In this document: piece by piece, positions 14,407 to 26,161 of the stretch
Layout: each line of letters begins with the position of its first letter
How positions within the stretch are numbered: the stretch's first letter is position 1
NCBI GenBank assembly: GCA_000231825.2
Contig: JH720297.1
Location: 954,348 to 1,018,347 of the forward strand
Source of the DNA: Tetrahymena elliotti 4EA
Lineage: Eukaryota; Ciliophora; Oligohymenophorea; Hymenostomatida; Tetrahymenidae
Direction: 5' to 3'
Length of the DNA stretch: 64,000 bases
Notes under the pieces: generated by a model
The model's input: the letters and a program-made list of their open reading frames with translations, nothing else
Told to the model about the DNA's origin: nothing
Databases searched by the model: none
Position numbers and translations under genes: made by a program

Positions 14407-17400
14407 GCCTATAAAGGCTACATACAGTTTTAACAAGGTTTATTATTTTTTGTTTTTGGGTGCTTTTTTCTGTTTTACTTTTTTCTCACCTGGTTTTCGG
14501 TGTTTATTTATTTTTTTACAATAATATTATATAAAAAAATAACTTTAGATAGCTCTTATAAATTTCTTTTTGTCTAAAACAAATTCAAAATGATTTAATT
14601 CATTTCCCACATTATTTTTTAGAATGAGCTTAATAACATTTCTTTTCCTCAGTATGAAACATTATTTTTAAATTATCTATCAAATAAATTAATCAATAGA
14701 GAGTATTTTAAAGACATTAATATAAATTGTTTTGAAGAAATAAATTAAAATGCTAAAAATATTTTAAACATATGTTAATATAAATAATTCTTTCTTCTTG
14801 AATTTTTAGAGCTTGCTTTGCAAATAGTTCATTGCATACTAAAAATAAGCTAGCGAAAATGTGAGATATTAGTAGCCCATAGTGAAATTATCTTGTGATC
14901 TCAATTTTGATGAAAAAACAGAATAATTAGTAAATGATATTAGCGAGAACCAAAATTAATACAAAAATAAGATAGAATCAACAGTTTAGCAAGAATTATT
15001 TTAATAAAAAAAGTTAGAAAGTATTACTGATTTTAGTCCTAAGTAATTTAAAGAAATTTTTGATAAGCTTAAAAAATTATTTGATCATCCAGCAATCAAA
15101 GTGTTATTTGAATAAAAATCATTATATAGAAATTACTAGTAATAATTTTAAGAATTGTTAAAAGAATTAAATTCTACAATGAATACCAGATAAAAAAATG
15201 ATGAAGATGTTTTTGACCTTTTGAACAATTTTAAAGAATATTTGGAAGAAATGACAGATCATTTACTGATAGAAGAGGAATTCAATTATGAAATAATTTA
15301 ATTAAATATTTAATAGAATGCTTAATATTAGAAAGTGATAATTTAGATGATGGTTGATAGATATAATACTAAAAATTACTTAAAAATTAAGAACTGAGAG
15401 AAAATAAAGAACTTAAAATTTTTATTAATTAAACTTTTGAAATAAAATTATAAAGTTTATAAAATTAATTAACAGATGTCAGTAAAATAGGTGAAAATTA
15501 ATTATGAAGCCTAAAAATTATCAAGAAAATTTGTTAGAATTAGTAAAGTCAATTTTGAAATTTCTTTTTAAGCAAATTAGTGAAAAATAACAAATCCAAG
15601 AATAAATGAAGAAAAAAGTAAAAGAAATGATTGCATTTCAGGATTTTATAAATATAAGTTAAATTAAAGAAATCTTAAAAAATGAAGTTAGAATAAAATT
15701 TGAAGATATAGAAGATAAATTAAATATTTGCCAAGCAGATAATGTGTAAGGAAATTATAATACTGGATAAATTAAATAAATTGAAGATTTTTTATCAATT
15801 CTTGGAATTTAAATTAATTTGGAACGAAAGAAGTCAATAAAAGGTTTACTTCAAAAAGTTGTAGATTAACAAATCAAATTTTAAATATTTGCTTAAAATA
15901 TTCAAATTATCTCCCTAATAAGTTATATCAAGTTTTAGTTCAAAAAGATAAGAAGAAATAGCTATAAAAGAAGCAAATGAATTTTTAAAAAAGAAGGAAT
16001 TTGAAAAAATGTTTCATTATAATAGGAATACAAAACAAAATGCAAAAGAGTAAAAAATTTTTGCAAATTGAATAATAATGTAATTATCAATGAAATTGAG
16101 TAATTTTATGAGAATTAAAAATTAATTGTTGAATAATATTTGCATAGCTTTGAAGATAATATTCAAGATATTATAGCTTAAGAAAAAATTTTCAAATAAA
16201 TAGAACTTTATTTTAATGAATACAGCAATAAAATAAAAAATAGTTAATTTACACAATAAATTCAAGATGCTTTGATTGAATTTATTAATTCTCAATAAAA
16301 CGAAATAAATGTCTTCGTCAATTAACTTGAATTAGAAGAAAACCAATAATAATTAGTACAAAAGATTATTTATCTTTACAAGTTAAGTAAGGAAAATAAT
16401 TATGAATATTTAGAAAGACAAGCTATTGCTATGTTTGGAAAGGTAATAAATAAATAATTCAATTACATTTTTTCATAATTTATTTTTTTATTAGGCAATA
16501 CAAGGAAAAAAAGAGATTATAGTCTAAAAATAAATTAAAATATTGAGTCTAGATAGCAGCTTTGGGCAAGAAATAACAGAAATTAAAGAAATTTTTCAAT
16601 AATATAGAACATAATAATAAATACAATAATGCAACAAAAAATCAAAATAAATTTGATTATATTAGAGATAGTACCTAAGGTTTAGGCGAATAATAATTAG
16701 AAACTAATGATCCTTAGGAATAAATTAAAATTTATTAAGAGCGGATTAATGAGTTAGACACAAATATACTAGTTGATTAATTTTATGATATTGTTCAACT
16801 TCAAAGCGAAATCATCTAAAAATGTGAAGATTTTAAAGAATATCTGAAAAGTAGAAAGAATAACTTTTAGAAATTCTTTCTTATATTAATTGTGCTTGGG
16901 GTATATTAAATAATCAAAAAGAAAGTGAAGAAAGAATCTTTATTCATAAAGTTTAAATTGTAGCTATTATGAGAATTTTGATTATAGATTCTAAATCCTA
17001 ATCTAAGATGTATAATCATGCACTTGAGGTAAAAACAGGAGAAGGTAAATCAATTATTATTGGTATTTGTTCTACTATTTTAGCTTTAATAGGATTTAAC
17101 GTTGATTACTGCTGCTATAGTGAGTATTTAAGCTCAAGAGATTTTCAAAATTTCTTATATTTTTTTGAACTTTTTAATATTTAAGATAAAATCTCGTATA
17201 ACACATTTGAGTAATTGACTGAGAAAATCTTTAATACACCTAAGAGAACTTGGAGAAAATCATATTTTGAAAAAATCTTAGTAAAATTAAAAATAAAGTA
17301 GTAATAAAAAACAAGAAGGAAAAAGAATTCTAGTTATTGATGAAATTGATTTCTTTTTTCATAAAGACTTTTTAGGAAATGTTTATCCAGTGACATTATA

Positions 17401-19100
17401 AGCTTCAAATCCTGAAGTTATTTAACTTTTTAAATATATTTGGAAAAGGAGATATAGAAATATTACTTTGTAAAAAGTTAAAGAATCAAATCAATACAAA
17501 TCTCTTTTCAATTAACATTAAAGTTTATCAAGTCTATCTGAGTTAATAGATACTAAAATATAGTAGATGATTTAAGATGCTTAAAATATGGAAAATCATT
17601 CTTATGTTTTAAATGATGTACCAAATTCACTTGATAAGATTATTGGCTACAAATTATTCAAAGGGATAAGATATGATATAGTAAAAAGATATAAAACATC
17701 ATTTGCCTACTATTGTGAGTATTAGCTCAAAAATTTTCAAGAAAGCCAATTAAGCAAAGTTTTGAATATAAACTTTAACTTAGGTTGTTTTTCTTATTCT
17801 AAAATACTTTCATAATATTCCTTAGTTTTAGGAGTTTCTGGTACAGTTCAGCAATTATCGGATTACCAAAAAAAATAAATGAAAAATTTCAATATTGTAA
17901 AATAGAATTTTACCTTCAGTTTTTGGAGAATCTCATTTAGAGTTTGACCACAATAATGGTATCAAGATAATTGAAGATAATAAAGATTATTATACTGAAA
18001 TATCAAATTAGATAGATTAAGTAATTAAAAAAAATAGATAGGTGTTAGTTTTCTTTGAAAACTAGCATAGATTAAATGATTTTAAGAAATCATTCAAATC
18101 AAATGAAAAATTAGAAATATAAATTTTAGATGAAGAATCTATTGATTTATAAAGAATTATTAATCGTGCAACTACATCTAGAGTTTTGACATTAGCAACA
18201 AAACCTTATGGAAGAGGTGTAGATTTTAAATGTTTTGATAAGATAGTAAAAGAAAATGGAGGTATTCATGCCATTTAAACATTTTTATCTCATATAGAAA
18301 CGGAATTAATACAAATAATGGGTCGTGCTGCAAGAAATGGAGAAGATGGAAGCTATAGTCTAGTACTTTTAGAAAAAACCTGAGAAACGTCTTTTTAATT
18401 TAAAGGAAAAATAGCTTAAAACAATAAATACTAGTAACTTAAACAAATTATACATAACAATTAAGAAAAATTAGGAAAAACTTTAGAAAAAGATTTGAAA
18501 GAATCAGAAAATTTAAACAATTTATCTTTTAAATTAAAAGGCTTATTAGAACAATATTATGAAGAAAAAAAGGATCTTTCAATTGAAATAAATCAAATCT
18601 AAAAATAAATTTCAGATTTAAGTGATTCTAAAGATAGTTATGTAAATCAACTTTCATAAAATATAAATTAAGATTTAAGTAAGGAAATAAAAAGAGACAA
18701 GTTTGGAGATCCTGTAGGTTAGGAGTTTGATTTGGCTAAGGATAGCTTTTGCTCACAAAAAAAAATTTTAATTGGTTAATTTGCTACTCCTCCTAATTTA
18801 GATTTAATATCTAAAATAAATAATAAATTTAAGTAAGCAATAGAAAAAAAGGGATTTAAAGAATTTGTTGTAGTAGATGATGAGAAATCATTTATTGAAA
18901 AAATAGAAAATTTTGATTAAATCTAGATATCTTATTTAAAACACTTATAAAAAGGAAGAGGCTTAATGTTATGGTGCGATAATGATCCATATTATTACCA
19001 TGCTAATTTAATATTGAATTAAATTCCTATAGGCTATGAAGATTAAAGACCTATTTATTTGAATCTTTAAAGAAATTATCCTGGTTAAACTGCTGGCTGA

Positions 19101-19968
19101 CTGAATAACATAGAAAAGGTTGAAGAAAAAAATTGATTTTTTAGCAAAAAATAAAATTTATTTATTTGTATTTTTTATCATAGTAAATATAAAAATATTT
19201 CATTTTTTAAAAAACTCATAATTTCTTTTACAATTTTTTCCCATAAAATTATCTCAATCATTCTCTTTATTATAAAATATTTTTATGTTTTAGATACATT
19301 CTATCAAATTCAATCAAACAGCTCATTTGGCACATATTAGGCATCAAATATTTTATTTAATTCAACACCTTTAATATCATAGTTAAAATTAACTATTTAT
19401 AAAAAAATAAAACTAACTTTGACTTATTTCTTTAAATGAAATCGTCTTGCAATAACCATCATAAAATTTTTGAAAATTTTTATTCAAACCCAAGATATTT
19501 TAAGTATCTCTCTCTCTCACATATTGAAAATATTGTTTTAATAGTATTGATGATTGTAAGTTAACTTTTTCATTTTTATTCACCCATTAATTTTATTTTT
19601 TACATTCAAAAAAAACTTTTTTGTTTTCATTATCAGATAAAAATAGATGTTTTTAGTTTAGTGTTATCTCATATCTTCTTTTTTTTTAACATTTTTATGG
19701 TTTTTGTTTATTGAGAATTTTTTGTTTTGAAAGATTAGAATTTAGAAATAAAAGTAAATAATAACTATTTTTTGTATTTAAAAAAACTTATGAAATATTT
19801 TAAAGGCAGGTTTAATCAATAATTTTTAGATATTCTATAATTAATAGATTCACACCAATCATTCTTATTTTTAATTAAAAAGATTTATTTGAAAGTTTTG
19901 AAAGATAAACAACTTATTAGCTTATAAAACAGGATATTATTTATTATTATTATTAAATAGCATAATTA
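19101..19968. other. Intergenic region
   Basis: T-rich spacer without convincing ORFs, ending in a TTA-repeat run (about 19940–19955) just upstream of the TAF9-like start. Confidence 0.6.
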
Positions 19969-20647
19969 ATGGCTAGCGGTTAGGAAATTGTTGATAGAAT
20001 TTTAAAAACTTATGGGGTTGAATTTGATTCAACTGTTTCTGGAAAACTGAATGAATTTATGATTAGATATACAATTGATATTTTGCGATTAGCTAAAAAT
20101 TATTCAATTTTTGAAAAAAAGGACACATTCTCTTTAATTGAAGTAAGGTAAAAATACTATTATAACATTTTTTAATTGAAATGAGAAAGGGTTTAAGTTG
20201 CAATAATTTTAATTATATCAATAGACAAGCTATTAAGCAAATGAAAGAAAATAAAGGAGTAAATTTTGATGAGATGTAATCTATTTTCAAATAAATGCCT
20301 ACACATAATTTAGAAGAAGATATATAAAAAACATCTCTATACAATTAGATATTTCAATATGATGATAGAATTCTTGTTAGATAATAGTTTAAGACAGAAG
20401 TTATTGAAGAGAAAGTATGGAATTTTTATTTTTTGGTTTAAAAATTGTAAATATTTTATGATCATAAATAAAATAGAAAAAAGAAATAGGGGAATTAATA
20501 TTAGAAAATAAAAGGAGAGACAGAGAAAGGATAACGAATCCAGAATTTGGTGATATAATAAAAGAAAATGTAAGGTTTGGTAATTAGCCACCTGCTCCAC
20601 CTACATATACAAAGCCTGCTGTAGAAGAAGATGATGATTACGAATGA
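19969..20647 (+). CDS. TAF9-like histone-fold protein (TFIID/SAGA subunit)
   Basis: Exons 19969..20147, 20225..20414 and 20477..20647 give 179 aa; phases close. TAF9 is a histone-fold subunit shared by TFIID and SAGA-type complexes, where it pairs with TAF6. The N-terminal 60–70 residues follow the TAF9 pattern: an IVDRIL-type first helix, GVEFDSTV, LNEFMIRYTIDILRLAKNYS as the long central helix, and SLIEVRQAIK at the position of the family's DVRLAI. The C-terminal part is charged, has NQPPAPPTY and an acidic end. The match is by pattern, not by search; another histone-fold family member is the main alternative. A second histone-fold gene lies 765 bp downstream on the same strand. Confidence 0.7.
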
Positions 20648-21412
20648 TTATTTGTTTATTTTAAGCTATAACAAAAAACATTAGTTGATTTATAAAATAA
20701 TTACTAATAAATGATGTCTCAAAAAATAAATAGGAAAACAACAACTAACTAAATAAATAAATAAATTGCATAAGTTTATTTAAATTTTAAATAAAACAAA
20801 TAACTAGATTGCTAGCTTAAGTTAATCAATAATTAAATAGAAAATTCACTAATTATAATAAAAATATTCATAATAGAAATTCAACAACCTTAACAAAGGA
20901 TAGATATTCAAATATAATTATTTATAAGTACAAAATACATTGATACATTCCTTCATAAAGATTGATTCTCCTAAAATTTAATTTAAAGTTAGGTTTAATT
21001 TCATGTAAATTAAGTAGACATAATTTACTATATAAATGCTTTATCTTTAATATATATAAATTGTTGTAAATAATAAATATTTTACATTTGTTAGAACTTC
21101 CAAGTTTTAGCTTTTCTTTGCTTCTTAAATTGAAGTAAAATTTTTATCTCTTTTTATGAGTTTTATTTTATTAAGTTGCGCCAAACATGTTAATTATTTT
21201 TTTTGGTTTTCTGATTTTAATTAGAGGGTGATTGTTTTCATAAAATAAGTATTTTTCAAAATTATTTAAGTAATAGTTTTGAATTTGATAAATTTTACCT
21301 AATAAAAAGATTGGAGATAATAATAGAATTATTAATAAGGAGATTAAAAAGAGATAAAGAAAAGATTATAAGGAGAAGAATATTATATTATCTACATACA
21401 GCTCCAGTTGGG
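20648..21412. other. Intergenic region
   Basis: AT-rich spacer between two histone-fold genes. It holds an AAAT-type short repeat near 20750 but no convincing ORF. Confidence 0.6.
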
Positions 21413-22154
21413 ATGAATACTTAATAAATATCACAGTTTTTAAAAAAAGAATTTCCTGTAGAATATAATTCAGATGCCATTGAAAAATTAAGTGAATTCA
21501 CAATAAGAATAGCTCATGAGTTGATGGAAACTATGGAAGTTATTTAAAAGAATCATAAGAGATAGCTGAAAAAAGAGGATGTGCGGTTAGATGATATTTA
21601 CATTTTTTCATTTTTAAAAATAAGAGGAAATTTTATTTCTAAAATGCATTTAAAAAAAACTATAGATGGATTATGGATGATTTAAGAACGAATGATTCAG
21701 AAGCAATGATATTAAAAAAATTAGAAAACCATCATGCTAAAGATTTTCCTTTTGAAGATCCAGAAAAAGAAAAGGATAAAGAAATATATAAGGGTATTTA
21801 TTTTCAACAATAAATCTAATTTAATTTTAATTTTTTATATAAAATTTATAGCATATCTTCCTATGAAAAATCAATAAAATCTAAGAAGAAACGCGCAATT
21901 AGCTATAAAAGAAGAAATTGATAATGCTGTAAGAATTATATAATATTTGCATTTAATTTAATGGTATTTCTTATTAAAAGGAATTAAAAAGAAAAAAAGA
22001 TTTATAATTATTAAGGCTCAAATCAGAACAGTCATAGCAAGTTTAAAATAATAATGAAAAAACCAAATACTAGTAGATTTTCTTTGATGAAGAAGATGAA
22101 AAAGAATCATCAAAAAAGAAGAATTTCCCTCAAATAGCTCCACTTAAAATGTGA
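21413..22154 (+). CDS. Histone-fold protein, TAF13/SPT3-like
   Basis: Exons 21413..21580, 21625..21793, 21852..21928 and 21981..22154 give 195 aa. The first 45 residues form helix–helix signatures of a histone fold (FPVEYNSDAIEKLSEFTIRI, then HELMETMEVIQ). After loop 2 (LKKED) comes FYFQNAFKKNYRWIMDDL, resembling the ED..FL.R.D..K..R...LL block of TAF13 and SPT3. The first intron (44 nt, 21581–21624) has a GTGCGG donor and is the least certain junction. Leaving it unspliced gives KKEDVRLDDI but then a TGA. The C-terminal half is Lys/Glu-rich with an acidic FFDEEDEKE patch. Function in TFIID or SAGA is inferred from family resemblance only. Confidence 0.55.
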
Positions 22155-23420
22155 AAGATAAATTCATTTATTTATTCTTTATCTTTTAGCAAAACATAAA
22201 GATTAAAATGAACTATTTTAAAGATGTAGATAAGCAATTATATAATAATAAATTTATTTCAAAACTACAATTTTTCATCTAATTAATATGATAAAGATTT
22301 AAGTAACCTTAAACTTAAAATATATCCAACTGTTCAATATTTTATCGAACTATTCTCATAATTAGTAAATAATTTTGATATAAATAAGTTACCATTAGAA
22401 TTTAACATTATAAATATCCGAATAATAAAATAAATTTAATATTTTAGTTATTTAATGAATACAAATTATTTTTTTAAAATTAAAATGAATTTCAATTTGT
22501 TTTTGTGTTTAATAACTTATTGATTATAATTTTATTTATCTTTCTTGAAAATCTCCATTTATTCTTTTTAAATGTTTGTAAAAGAAATCAAACTAAAAAT
22601 GATTGCTCAATCTTAAAATATTTTATTAAATTAAAGTAGGAAACAGTTTTTAATTTGTATTCATATCGAAAAGCTAAAGGATTTGTATTTTAATATATTA
22701 TTATTTTCCTTTGCAATTTTTCAAAATTTATGGCCTCGGCCATACATCAAGAGATTAAAACAAAACTATTTTTTTTTAATTGATAGAAAATTAACTTTAA
22801 ATTAAAATAATTATTGAATGAATTATCATTATTTAAATTTTCATATTTTTTAAATCGTTTAAAATTTTGTTGTTAGAATCAAGTAAATTGAGAATTGAAT
22901 ATTTAATATTAAAAGATTTAAATAGATGGTAAATTCTAATTTTGCATTTGATTTAAAAGAAAATAGAGTTTTAACATAGATTTTATAATGAATAAATATT
23001 TTTAAATTCAAAAATTAGAAATTTTTAATCCTCTTTCAAAAAAATCAAAGCTTGAATCAATATTAATTGGTATTGATATTTTAATATGGTTTGGTGCAAA
23101 TTAAATAAAATGAATAAAAGTATGAATAGATAGATGGAAATATTAAGTAATTAAATGTTCAAGATAACTACATAAACATGACATATAGATAAATCCACCC
23201 ATTTTAGAGAATGAATATTTTATAGATTTTTTCTTTTCAAAATATATTATTACACAAATTCAAAAAATAAAGCAAGCATTGTTTGAAAAAAGATAAGTGC
23301 AATTTGCTTATATATCTTAGCAACGGCTATCTAAATTTCTATTTATTGATTGATTCTAAAATGAAGATTTGCATAAATTTTAAAGTAAAAGAAAGATAGA
23401 TTATGGTTTCCTAAAATCTT
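22155..23420. other. Intergenic region between convergent genes
   Basis: AT-rich and without convincing ORFs. The one GC-rich spot is the hairpin at 22729–22744. Confidence 0.6.
22729..22744. repeat. Short GC-rich inverted repeat (hairpin)
   Basis: TATGGCC and GGCCATA form perfect 7-bp arms around a 2-nt centre in otherwise about 85% AT DNA, between two convergent genes. It is too small to call a terminator or RNA gene. Confidence 0.5.
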
Positions 23421-24269
23421 TCAATCTTACTTTTTAGTTAACATAGTTCTGAGAAGATCTCCGATACGAAGGATTAAGAGGAAAACATCCATATATACTA
23501 AGACGGTTCCTGATTTCCATTCTTCCTTATTGAAGTCATAGTCTGGGCCAGCAACTCTTGATTGAGTATCAAAAATTAAGTAGAAAGCGAAGATAAATCC
23601 AAAGAATGATATGATGACCATCTAATAGAAGCTTAAGTTGGAGAAGAGAGTGAATATATGGAAGTTAAGGATTTGAGCACCGAATACAAACAATGTAGTT
23701 CCTTAGTAAGTGAGTTCATATCTTACTGTCAAAGTGTAAAGGAATTGACTGAGCATGAGTGTGGATAATAATACAAAAACCATCAAGCCAACAATTGAAT
23801 CCTTGTTGATGGAAACAGCGTATACGAGTAAAGTACCAAAGAATATTGTCCATAAAAACATGCAAATGTAATTTAAAGGAGACTTGCGGATAGCTTGACG
23901 GAAGAAAAGTCCTAAAATACCAATAATAGCAGCTCCTCCAAGTGATACCCAGAAATAAACATAGTTTTATTATAAATGAAGACGAAGATTTTCATAAAGA
24001 TGAACAAATAAAGCAAAGACTCCGATGATTAATAATTACATGAATAAGGCAAAATAAAGTTTACGCAGGTAAACAATACGAGGGTTAACAGTTAATTATG
24101 CTTGATCGCCTTCAGTAATCAAATTCTAGTTTTGTAATCTAGAAATAGTATTTTTATTAGGAGATATGTTTCCATAATTGAACCCAGTATTTGCAGGATA
24201 ACCTGTGTAAGCTGAGTCAGTAACTCCACCACCTCTCTATGGAGATTGATATATATTGTTTTAGCTCAT
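23421..24269 (-). CDS. Bax inhibitor-1 / TMBIM (lifeguard) family membrane protein
   Basis: Single-exon gene of 282 aa. A hydrophilic Gln/Asn/Gly-rich N-terminus of about 65 residues precedes seven hydrophobic segments, beginning KLYFALFMQLLIIGVFALF. The late helix carries the family hallmark FYLIFDTQ near the C-terminus, followed by the Asp-containing VYMDVFLLILRI segment; these acidic residues form the pH-sensing Ca2+ gate in characterised members. The family sits in ER, Golgi or plasma membranes and modulates Ca2+ leak and cell-death sensitivity. The start chosen is the first in-frame ATG (CAT at 24267–24269); the stop TGA is two codons beyond the TAA that the standard code would use. Which TMBIM subgroup it belongs to is not certain. 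Confidence 0.9.
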
Positions 24270-26161
24270 TTCTTTTGCTCTTCTGCTAGATCTTTTAAAA
24301 TTATTTTGCTATCCTAGATTTCAAATAAATTTTATCTAAAACTATTCAATTTGTTATTTTTGTTTATAAGGTATTTATCAAGATTATTGAATCTTTTATT
24401 TATATTTAATTAGAAATAAATATTATTTCTTTCTCTCTTATTTATTTATTTACTTGCTTTTTTGCTATCTATCTATCAATCTTTCTTATAACTAACAAAC
24501 TAAAAAATAAATAAATAACAAAGAATTCAGTTCATCTGTCAAGCAATATGTATGATGAAATGAAAGGATATGCCTTGCTTTGATATTTTAATTAATCAAG
24601 TATCTATTTTTCTTATTTGTATTTTTTTCAAATTCGTTCCATCATAAATAAAAATTCATTTTTTTCTTTGAAAACAAGACACTGTTTTATTTTTTATTTT
24701 GAAAATCTAAATAAAGGCAAAATCTTCATCAAATAATCTTTTCAGTACCTACCTAACTTAATGAACAAAATTTAAATTACTCGTTTTGATTGATGTTTTA
24801 ATATTCTGTTTATTTAGAAATTTATAAAATTTTTCCTTTTGACGCTGTATAAAATATTTTTCCAAGCATCAATTTAAATCACTCAAAAATAAAATGGTAT
24901 TAAATTAAATAATTTTACAATTAAAAATAATAATAATTTTGTTCAAAAAAGAATAAAAGTCAAAGAAATTACAAATAAATAATAATACCAAAGATATTTA
25001 AATTTCATTATTTAGTTTCAAATAATTTAAAATTTAAAATAATTTTAACTAAATTTATTTCATAGTTTACTCATAACAATAAAAGTTTTAGTAAAAAGCA
25101 AGTAACAAATACAAATAAAAAAGAGTTCATCATGAAAAGACAAACAATTTTAACTTAATAATTTATTTCTCCATAAAATTTACTCCGAAATAAGCTATTA
25201 ATCCAAATAATTAAAAATCAAGCAAATAATAATATTATTATTATTAAATTGTTTAAACCAGAAACACAGAAACATAAGTGCAAAATTGTAAATTGAATTT
25301 AATAAGATAATAAAACCAATAGTATTTAGAAAATAAACCAATAAATAAAAAAATAAAATATTAAAATGAAAATAAAATTGATTTGTAAGTAAGAAATTAG
25401 ATGTTTACTTTTATAAATTATTATCAATTAATTTTTATTTATAAAAATAAAATAGTGATTTATTTTTAATATTTTGTAAATTCTTAACTTTTATTAAAAA
25501 AGACTTTTCAAGAAAATTTTATATAATCTTTTAAATTATTCAAAAAATCCTTCAAATATATTCTGGATGGTAATTTTATTTTCAAGTTGGCAGGACAGGT
25601 AAAATTTAAATTTTATAAATTAAAACATTTTCTGTAAAATAAAACAAAATTAAATGTTCTTCTTGCTTAATAATTTTGAAAGTTATTGATAGATTCCTTC
25701 CTACCTTCTTTATTTTTAAATTAATAAGTATAAAAATAGTTATTTTTTTATTAGTAACATAAAAGTAGATTTAATAAATGTTTATTTCATTAAAATTAAA
25801 TAAATAATATTATGAATATAAAATTAAAATTTTTGATTTATGAAACAAATAATGTTTTCATTTTCTGTTAATTGGAAGGAATAAATACTTTTTTTTGTGT
25901 TAAAGTAAAAGAATTTAGAGAGAGGTAAATATTTAACTATTAAGTTAATAAAATATTCTTTTTTTAAAATAGCAAGATCAAAAATTAATATTGATTGATT
26001 AATATTATATATTTGTTAACAATTTTTTAGAACATTGCTTTAATTTTATTTACTTAAGCAAAAACAATAAAAAATTAAATTGATTTGATTACTGAAAATT
26101 ATTAATTAATTAGCATATAAACTCACAACAGATTAGGTGTATTTAAGAAATTTTAATAAAT
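24270..26161. other. Intergenic region between divergent genes
   Basis: Almost 1.9 kb of AT-rich DNA that should contain the promoters of the TMBIM gene and the histidine kinase. No ORF or motif can be supported; a short ATT repeat lies near 25234–25242. Confidence 0.6.

Larger units (their letters stand above)
12590..19100 (+). pseudogene. Frame-broken GTPase–SecA-like motor gene, N-terminally acylated type
   Basis: Starts MGCCGSSSK (predicted acylation signal). A P-loop GTPase follows with G1 GPTDSGKTT near 12801, G3 D(I)PGLYDS near 12972–12999 and a likely G4 region (HLVFNKLSNEK) near 13178. Long helical/coiled segments come next, then a SecA-type DEAD motor: Walker A TGEGKSIIIGI near 17038, Walker-B-like VIDEID near 17337, GVSGT near 17830, ATKPYGRGVDF near 18202, and the arginine-finger segment QIMGRAARNGEDGSYS near 18313. 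The C-terminus includes GRGLMLWCDNDPYYYHANLIL near 18958 and ends at TGA 19098. The frame is interrupted by TGA at about 12740, 12993, 13468, 14261, 14896, 15395, 15505, 15978, 16069, 16654, 16970, 17338, 17945, 18381 and 18496. Breaks at 12740 and 13468 could be removed by 43-nt GT–AG introns (12648–12690, 13453–13495), and a normal 52-nt intron lies at 16443–16494. The rest need single-base or small indels, so a decayed gene is the best reading. Confidence 0.8.

Noticed and set aside
14391..14515. RNA gene at the GC-rich palindrome
   Set aside because: No cloverleaf, promoter boxes or known RNA motif could be drawn; only the palindrome is clear.
12590..19100. Treating every TGA break in the GTPase–SecA gene as an intron
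   Set aside because: Most breaks have no GT–AG pair of allowed length and phase; only 12740, 13468 and the 16443–16494 intron do so cleanly.
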